Below are positions 34,777 through 39,574 of a DNA stretch of 39,574 nucleotides, one piece after another. The translations under genes and the position numbers were made by a program. The notes under the pieces were generated by a model, which worked only from the letters and a program-made list of their open reading frames with translations, was not told where the DNA came from and did no database searches. How positions within the stretch are numbered: the stretch's first letter is position 1; every line of letters starts with the position of its first letter. Source of the stretch: Sheuella sp. (GTDB lineage Bacteria; Pseudomonadota; Gammaproteobacteria; Burkholderiales; Burkholderiaceae_B); contig JAUSCY010000137.1 in assembly GCA_030650995.1 (NCBI GenBank), positions 1 through 39,574 on the forward strand, in the 5' to 3' direction.

Positions 34777-35963
34777 TGCAAAACGACAGCCCATCTAACC
34801 AAATCCATTCGGATGATCATCCCGAACTTAAACGAATCTCGCATGTAGAAAAACGCACAAGCAGGGTCGCAGGACCCTGTTTCCTTGTATTTATGCTGTG
34901 CGGAATGATAGGAAATATTTTTTTTGTATTGACGGGTAGCCTGTCGCTGCCGTCTTATAACGATAAATGGTCTTCCTTTATCAATGGTGAATTAACCGAA
35001 CAAATCAATGTCGGCTTGTCTAAGATGCAAATGCCCGTACTGGCGGCACAAATGGAACGTAACGCGAGCTGGATTGTGATGCGAGATCTAGGGTCACGTG
35101 TGCGTGAGGGCAAACGGGACTGGTTCTTTTTGAACGACGAAAGAGTGATTTACCCAGATCGTCACAACAACGCTGCGGCGCGTGCCAACGAAGTCATCTG
35201 GCTTCGGAATCGCCTCGCATCACAATCCATAGCATTAATTGTTGCCGTTGTCCCTGATAAGTCCCGAATAGAATCTGACAGTCTTGGAAATCTACTGCGC
35301 CCGAAATCCATGCAGTTCAGAGTTGAACAGTGGGTAGATTCATTATCCAAGGCAGGTGTCAATGTTGTGAATCTGACAGACACACTCAAGCAAATACGTG
35401 ACATTACAGGAGAACATTCGTTCATGCACACAGATACTCATTGGAACGAACAAGGCGCCGAATTAGCGGCAAGATTGATTGCTCAGCGGATTGTGCAAAC
35501 TGGTTTCGTTGCGTCACCATCTGTCGAGCGCACCATCTCAGCTCAAACACAGCAAATCTTTGCAGGTGATTTGGAAAAGCTTGCTGGAATTAATAATCTA
35601 CATGCATGGTTTCGGCCTCCTGCTGAAATGGTCCGACACTCAAGCTTCGCTGTTAGCACCCAATCGAGTGCTGCGCAGGATGGGAAACTGCTCGATGACG
35701 ACTTATTTGGTGATACGCAACTACCCAATACAGTATTGCTGGGAACTTCATATTCGACGACATCGAACTTTGCAGAGTTTTTAGCTTTGTTTCTAAAAAC
35801 AAATATTGCTAATTTTGCCAAGGAAGGAGGTGATTTTTCTGGCTCAGTTAACGCCTATCTCAAAAGCGCTGCATTTAAAGAAACGCCCCCAAAAATGATT
35901 ATCTGGGAAATTCCTGAGCGCATGATTGAGTCAGATCATGCATGGGATCATTTAAATGAATGA
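34776..35963 (+). CDS. wssI: AlgJ/AlgX-like polysaccharide acetyltransferase (WssI-like)
   Basis: 395 residues from ATG 34776; a longer open frame inside the MBOAT gene is not used. An N-terminal anchor (CFLVFMLCGMIGNIFFVLTG, about 35-54) precedes a periplasmic SGNH-like domain. GKRDWFFLNDE is the typical opening, DTHW at 220-223 supplies the catalytic Asp-His, and LLGTSYS is the likely Ser block. It would place acetyl groups on nascent cellulose. A Lys/Arg-rich cytoplasmic head precedes the anchor. It is the last intact gene of the operon; a damaged small frame overlaps its end. Confidence 0.88.
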   Translation: MQNDSPSNQIHSDDHPELKRISHVEKRTSRVAGPCFLVFMLCGMIGNIFFVLTGSLSLPSYNDKWSSFINGELTEQINVGLSKMQMPVLAAQMERNASWIVMRDLGSRVREGKRDWFFLNDERVIYPDRHNNAAARANEVIWLRNRLASQSIALIVAVVPDKSRIESDSLGNLLRPKSMQFRVEQWVDSLSKAGVNVVNLTDTLKQIRDITGEHSFMHTDTHWNEQGAELAARLIAQRIVQTGFVASPSVERTISAQTQQIFAGDLEKLAGINNLHAWFRPPAEMVRHSSFAVSTQSSAAQDGKLLDDDLFGDTQLPNTVLLGTSYSTTSNFAEFLALFLKTNIANFAKEGGDFSGSVNAYLKSAAFKETPPKMIIWEIPERMIESDHAWDHLNE

Positions 35964-36174
35964 AAAATCACTTTCATTCCTTGCCTGGATATTAGTACTG
36001 TTGTGACCCAAGTACCATTATCAGAGTTGCTACTATTGCTACAGGCCAACCGTCTTCATTGATGGTAATCCCGTCGAGCTTGGGAGAACCTTGATGTCCT
36101 TCGACAAAGTAAGCAACAAAGAAACCGAACAAGCGGTAAGCGCATTAAGAACAGTTAAAACCATTTTCGATTAG
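35956..36174 (+). pseudogene. Small ORF with an in-frame stop trailing the cellulose operon
   Basis: From an ATG overlapping the end of the WssI-like gene by 8 bases, the frame reads MNEKSLSFLAWILVLL (a signal or anchor), TGA at codon 17, then continues open to TAG at 36172-36174 with a protein-like end, FIDGNPVELGRTLMSFDK and EQAVSALRTVKTIFD. Translational-coupling position and the hydrophobic start suggest a genuine small operon gene broken by one mutation. The +1 frame over 36002-36050 also reads sensibly (STIIRVATIATGQP), so two compensating shifts are another option. No family recognised. Confidence 0.4.
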
Positions 36175-36205
36175 TGGGAAGAAATACGTCTTAAAAAAAT
36201 ATTCT

Positions 36206-37413
36206 TCAGAATTGAACCCTCAAGCCAACATTGACCGCACCCAGCGTCTGTCCGCTACGCGCTTCTCCAGACAAGCCAGCAAAAGCATAGGCGTTATCAG
36301 CGAGCTTGGCAGTGCCATATAAACCTGCCTGAACAAAGGTCGCACCTGATTGACGAGTCATGATCTGCGTACCAACACCAGCCAGTGAAGCATTCAGTAT
36401 CGGATTTAATACACCCGAAGAATCTACCCGACACCTACATAAGCACGATAAGTATATTTTTCGGTCATTGGATCGTTAAACCTGGATCCCGCTGCAATAC
36501 CCAACACACCGCGTACGCCATGACCGGTGAAACTATCTACGCTGAGGGCTGAGGCGGAGCTACCCTCGTTTAAACCTGATTGCGTCACCATCTGCCATGT
36601 CACACGTGCGTAAGGTGTGATGCGGAAATTATCCATATCAACGGGGCGACTGACTCCCAGGCTCACCATCGTATCGTTGCCGGCGATCGACTTGTTTCTA
36701 AAATCATGAGTCAAGCCGGTCACATCTCCGCGAGACAGGTCACTTGTATTCAGACCGAAACTCGCCATGACATCCACAACGTAAGCCTCAACTGGCATTT
36801 TGCCGTAAGCAAAAACAGAGCCCTGCTGGATCGTACCTGACCCATCAGTCGGGTTCAGTGAGGTGCTGGAGAGCGCAATGCCGCCTCCGACTCTGCTGTT
36901 ATCAGCAACATACATATCTGAGCCAAAAACCAGTTGGTAAAGATTGCTATTCCAGCCGCCGGAGTTGCTATCGCTACTGCGCTTTCCCTTTTGATAGGCG
37001 AGAGCACCCCAGACGTTGCCGTTAGTGAGTGACTTATATTCTGCAATAAGATCCACGCTCGGATTTGAACTAATAGCGGATGGGGCCAGACCACCTGATA
37101 AAAGTGCATTGCCAGATGCCATCAATGCAGTATTGCCAGCAGGTGAAGTCATGGAGTTTGACAAACCAATACCTATGGTGTCGCCCAGTCTTGTCAATAC
37201 AGCCTGTTGCACGCGCTGCGCTGTCTGCGCAATCACAGCTACTGCTGCGGAGTAGACTTCGCCAGCTAAGCCTTGCGCATAAGCGGCTAGACTCGCTGCG
37301 GTATTGACAGAGGTTGCATACAACAACTGATCCTGCAACGCGCTGGAAGAGCCGACTTGCGAAGATGCGACCATGGCATCCAGAGCATTTCCAATCGACT
37401 GCGAAGTTTTCAC
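36206..37413 (-). pseudogene. Autotransporter beta-barrel fragment, truncated and frameshifted
   Basis: A 329-residue frame from GTG 37413 covers most of an autotransporter translocator domain (GNVWGALAYQKGKRS, FRITPYARVTWQMV, TGHGVRGVLGIAAGSRF). It stops at 36424, but the neighbouring frame continues without gap as VDSSGVLNPILNASLAGVGT to TLGAVNVGLRVQF and TGA at 36206, the terminal Phe being the outer-membrane sorting residue. One missing base in the GGG run at 36427-36429 explains the break. The passenger domain and signal peptide are absent: the upstream side joins directly to a vapB remnant near 37413. Probably non-functional, unless the G-run shift is a sequencing error. Confidence 0.8.
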
Positions 37414-37472
37414 CTGACTTCATGGCGCAGGGGCGCGGCGAGAACATCGAAGGCGAGCGCGAGGCGTTTTGA
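37414..37472 (+). pseudogene. C-terminal remnant of a VapB/VagC-type antitoxin
   Basis: In the frame ending TGA 37470-37472, the residues PDFMAQGRGENIEGEREAF match the C-terminal end of VagC/VapB antitoxins (compare DPDFMAEREDVV...EGRF). The AbrB-type DNA-binding part is gone, replaced by the autotransporter fragment. The frame stays open leftward but no start is evident. The stop overlaps the vapC start, the usual coupling. This tail is the toxin-binding part in VapBC pairs. Confidence 0.7.
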
Positions 37473-37882
37473 GTCCAAAGTACATGCTCGACACCAATAT
37501 CTGCAACTACCTCATGAAGCACCAGCCACCCGAAGTCAGGGAGCGCTTTGCCGCATGCTTTGTAGGCGACGTTGTCATTTCCGCAGTGACACTGGCAGAG
37601 CTTGAGTTCGGCATTGCTTGCGCCAGTGCAACATCGCAAGTTGCGAACCGCTCGGCGCTCGACAGTTTGCTCGAAGACATTCTGGTGGCTCCCTTTGACG
37701 CTCAGGCAGCTAAAGCCTACGGACCGATTCGTGCCGGGTACAAAAATCGCAATCGTGATGCGCTGGATAAGCTGATCGCCTCACATGCCGTTGCTCTTGA
37801 CGTGACGCTAGTCACCAACAACGAAGCAGACTTTGTGAACTACGCTGGTCTGGTTGTAGAAAACTGGGTCAACAACCATTGA
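37469..37882 (+). CDS. vapC: VapC-type PIN-domain ribonuclease toxin
   Basis: 137 residues from TTG 37469 (LSPKYMLDTNICNYLMK); an ATG at 37484 would remove the start of the first strand. PIN-domain acidic residues are kept: Asp 8 in LDTN, Glu in LAELEFG, Asp in ALDKLIASHA and the TNNEADF end, so the nuclease looks intact. VapC toxins cut tRNA or rRNA. Its antitoxin is reduced to a tail, so expression from this locus should be poor or the cell must be tolerant. The usual promoter and operator in front of vapB have been lost. Confidence 0.92.
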   Translation: MSPKYMLDTNICNYLMKHQPPEVRERFAACFVGDVVISAVTLAELEFGIACASATSQVANRSALDSLLEDILVAPFDAQAAKAYGPIRAGYKNRNRDALDKLIASHAVALDVTLVTNNEADFVNYAGLVVENWVNNH

Positions 37883-37982
37883 ACCCGCAACTTGACAAAG
37901 GATCTTGGCCCACTGCGGTTAGAACGTGTTAATGGCCATTGACACGACGCAAGTGCTGCCCCATGTATTTGCGTTATAGACA

Positions 37983-38114
37983 CTAGTGAAACGCCCCTCT
38001 TGAGACAGTTATGGATAGCTCGAGTGCGTTGCTCAGCATTAAATTGCTACCTATCAGCATGACATCAATGTCGCTGTCTACGGTGTCCGATTGCATAATT
38101 TCGATGGTCTGCAA
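37983..38114 (-). pseudogene. Remnant of a nucleotidyltransferase (MNT-type) domain
   Basis: The minus frame reads LQTIEIMQSDTVDSDIDVML then IGSNLMLSNALELS, closely resembling the GSxARGxxxxxSDIDVMLIG core of minimal nucleotidyltransferases, especially those fused to ArsR/MarR-type regulators. The first Gly-Ser of the motif is lost, a stop lies just upstream and TAG ends it at 37983. The rest of 37883-38168 shows no gene. A plus-strand frame over the same bases is a shadow. Confidence 0.45.
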
Positions 38115-38168
38115 TCAAAAACCAATTGATGAGATCAGATATTTTCTGACGACTCATTCAACACTCAT

Positions 38169-39335
38169 TCAATCATCATTAAACAGTTTTCCTGCTTTTT
38201 TATAGGAAATAGCTTTTACGCCATCACTGAACTCCACTGCGTTTCCACTATAAATCACCGCAAGCTTTGCGAGTTGAGTGATATTTTTATCAAAATACTG
38301 AAGTGTTTTTTTGAAACTTGGATTCCACGTGCTGGACGATTTGATCTCAATGCCCGTCAGTTCGCTGCCTTGTTTATGCAACAAATCAATTTCGTGACCT
38401 TGATTGTCTCTAAAAAAATAAAGATTGGAAGCAAGTCCTTTGTTAAAGCGCGCCTTTAGTGCTTCGAGTACCACGAGGTTTGCAAACAGATTGCCAATCA
38501 GGGGGTCACGCCCAACCTGCTCGACGCGTTCGATGCCCAGCATATAACAAAGCAATCCAGTATCCGTGAAATAAATTTTCGGTGTTTTGATGACGCGTTT
38601 ACCAAAATTTTCATAATAAGGTGGCAGTCGAAATATGACGTAGGAGGCTTCCAGAATCGCTAACCATGATTTTATGGTTGCTCCGTCGACGCCTACATCA
38701 TTCGACAGAGACTGGTAATTGATCACTTGTCCAACGCGACCAGCGAGTAATTTCATGAACTTTTCAAACAGAACAACATCTTTTAGTTTGATGAGTTGTC
38801 TGACATCGCGTTCAACATAGGTCTGAAAATAACTCGCGTAGGCGTTGTGCGGTCGTTGATGTTGATCGTAGATACGTGGCAAAAAGCCATGAAACAGATA
38901 TTCGCTCGGGTCATCGAACTCAATTTTAGCCTCATACAATTCGGCTATTGAGAGTGGCAATAAATGTAAAATCCCCGTCCTGCCCGCTAACGACTGAGTG
39001 ACTGCTTCGCGCAGTTGTAATTGATGGGAACCCGTCAATACAAACTGACCATTGACGTTGTCCCGATCTACAATTTCCTGCAAATAGCTTAGCAAATGTG
39101 GCGTACGCTGTATTTCATCGAATATGGTGCGTTCTGGATATTGCTTGAGAAACGCTTTAGGATCTTCCGTCGCGAATTGCCGAGTATCCGGGTTTTCAAG
39201 GTTCACATAAGCGTAGTCAGGCAGCACCGACCTGACCAGAGTCGTCTTGCCAGCTTGGCGAGGACCAACAATGGTGACGATGGGATACTCTTTAAGCTGT
39301 GTTTCAAGCTCAAAACTAAGAAGACGTGGAATCAT
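38169..39335 (-). CDS. AAA family ATPase (AAA_14 with DUF4143)
   Basis: 388 residues. The opening TIVGPRQAGKTTLVRSVLP contains Walker A (GPRQAGKT, about residues 23-30), TIFDEIQRTPHLL is Walker B, and VLTGSHQLQLREAVTQSLAG is sensor 1. The C-terminal half has the DUF4143 end, YFFRDNQGHEIDLLHKQGSE, which resembles a PD-(D/E)xK-like fold with D and E plus IEIKSS. These proteins are widespread in accessory regions; their function is not settled. A 35-base palindrome lies immediately upstream. A TATGAT box (39354-39349) would give a very short leader. Confidence 0.92.
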   Translation of the reverse strand: MIPRLLSFELETQLKEYPIVTIVGPRQAGKTTLVRSVLPDYAYVNLENPDTRQFATEDPKAFLKQYPERTIFDEIQRTPHLLSYLQEIVDRDNVNGQFVLTGSHQLQLREAVTQSLAGRTGILHLLPLSIAELYEAKIEFDDPSEYLFHGFLPRIYDQHQRPHNAYASYFQTYVERDVRQLIKLKDVVLFEKFMKLLAGRVGQVINYQSLSNDVGVDGATIKSWLAILEASYVIFRLPPYYENFGKRVIKTPKIYFTDTGLLCYMLGIERVEQVGRDPLIGNLFANLVVLEALKARFNKGLASNLYFFRDNQGHEIDLLHKQGSELTGIEIKSSSTWNPSFKKTLQYFDKNITQLAKLAVIYSGNAVEFSDGVKAISYKKAGKLFNDD

Positions 39336-39350
39336 GATTCCATTCTAAAT

Positions 39351-39385
39351 CATACAAATTCGGAGTTCAACTCCGAATTTGTATG
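39351..39385. promoter_or_regulatory. 35-base palindrome upstream of the AAA ATPase gene
   Basis: Arms of 17 bases, CATACAAATTCGGAGTT (39351-39367) and AACTCCGAATTTGTATG (39369-39385), are perfect complements around a single C. The palindrome covers the likely -35 to -10 region of the ATPase promoter, so an operator is the best reading. A T run follows on the plus strand (39391-39397), so a terminator for plus-strand readthrough is an alternative. Confidence 0.55.
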
Positions 39386-39472
39386 GATAATGTTTTTTTA
39401 TTAATACTTCTCATCCCCCGTTAATTGGGTAGAGCCGCCTGTTTTTGGATGTGTTTTGGGTATGTAGAAACA

Positions 39473-39498
39473 AAAAATGCCTCGAAAAGAGGCATTTT
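39473..39498 (-). terminator. Rho-independent terminator of the gene entering from the right
   Basis: ATGCCTC (39477-39483) and GAGGCAT (39489-39495) surround a GAAAA loop, with A runs on the left and T runs on the right. Read leftward it is followed by five Ts, and it starts three bases after the stop of the partial gene. It could work in both directions. Confidence 0.8.
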
Positions 39499-39500
39499 CA

Positions 39501-39574
39501 TTAACATCCTGGCGGAGCAGTACTGACAACATCACAAACCGCCTGAGGTGCTGAAATCTCAGGTTTTTTGCTTT
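39501..39574 (-). CDS. C-terminal end of an unidentified protein
   Basis: The minus frame reads SKKPEISAPQAVCDVVSTAP then PGC and TAA at 39501-39503, directly before a strong terminator, which supports a real gene end. Two Cys residues near the C-terminus suggest an exported protein with a disulfide, but the family cannot be named from 23 residues. The rest lies beyond the window. Confidence 0.6.
   Translation of the reverse strand, partial: SKKPEISAPQAVCDVVSTAPPGC

Noticed and set aside
36424-37413. Treating the autotransporter frame as a complete gene
   Set aside because: The barrel continues in the next frame to a terminal Phe, so the stop at 36424 is a frameshift product.
37070-37639. 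189-codon minus-strand frame spanning the autotransporter and vapC region
   Set aside because: It runs antisense to vapC and out of frame with the autotransporter; the sequence is Cys-rich with no domain.
38011-38205. 64-codon plus-strand frame between vapC and the AAA ATPase
   Set aside because: Low-complexity Ser-rich content, opposite the nucleotidyltransferase remnant and overlapping the ATPase end; no family features.
39542-39569. CCTGAG/CTCAGG hairpin followed by six Ts on the plus strand, looking like a terminator for a small RNA
   Set aside because: It falls inside the coding end of a minus-strand gene with its own stop and terminator, and no plus-strand gene precedes it.

Overview
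The window looks like chromosomal DNA of a Gram-negative betaproteobacterium, most likely order Burkholderiales. The evidence is a branched-chain-type ABC transporter embedded among acyl-CoA catabolism genes, a BcsD/BcsR-BcsQ cellulose operon, a Tat-exported phosphoesterase and an autotransporter barrel. Base composition is close to balanced. Family or genus cannot be fixed from the sequence alone. No tRNA, rRNA, CRISPR array or intact insertion sequence was seen.

Layout. (1) 1-1660: the start of a nitrile hydratase alpha gene leaving on the left, and a divergent DUF4172-Fic-winged-helix gene whose promoter carries two matching inverted repeats. (2) 1809-7126, minus strand: a five-gene catabolic operon of ornithine-cyclodeaminase-like protein, thiolase-like protein, DUF35 partner, fused 3-oxoacid CoA-transferase and CaiB-type CoA-transferase, ending at a hairpin terminator. 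(3) 7338-9386: a large Tat-signal metallophosphoesterase that looks compositionally different. (4) 9448-16578, plus strand: a Liv-type transporter (binding protein, two ATPases, two permeases) interleaved with an aldehyde dehydrogenase and a 3-hydroxyisobutyrate-dehydrogenase-like gene. Parts 2 and 4 plausibly form one uptake and degradation unit for an unidentified organic acid. The aldehyde dehydrogenase has lost the segment carrying its nucleophilic cysteine.

(5) 16622-20359: a small decayed ORF, a CHASE3-GGDEF diguanylate cyclase and two tandem paralogous AraC-family regulators. (6) 20541-35963: a tightly packed cellulose operon, bcsD-bcsR/P-bcsQ-bcsA-bcsB-bcsZ-bcsC, followed by four genes resembling wssFGHI/algIJF, which acetylate the polymer in the periplasm. 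BcsA keeps its catalytic motifs and a c-di-GMP-binding PilZ domain, so the nearby diguanylate cyclase is a natural partner. The operon joins the BcsD marker of crystalline (type I) systems to an acetylation cassette. A small ORF with an in-frame stop trails it.

(7) 36206-39574: a degraded accessory region. It holds an autotransporter barrel fragment with a frameshift, the C-terminal tail of a VapB antitoxin in front of an intact-looking VapC toxin, a remnant of a nucleotidyltransferase domain, an AAA/DUF4143 ATPase behind a long palindrome, and the tail of another gene entering from the right. The best candidates for new biology are the hybrid acetylated-cellulose operon, the Fic gene with its paired operators and apparently leaderless start, and the vapC gene whose antitoxin is reduced to its tail.
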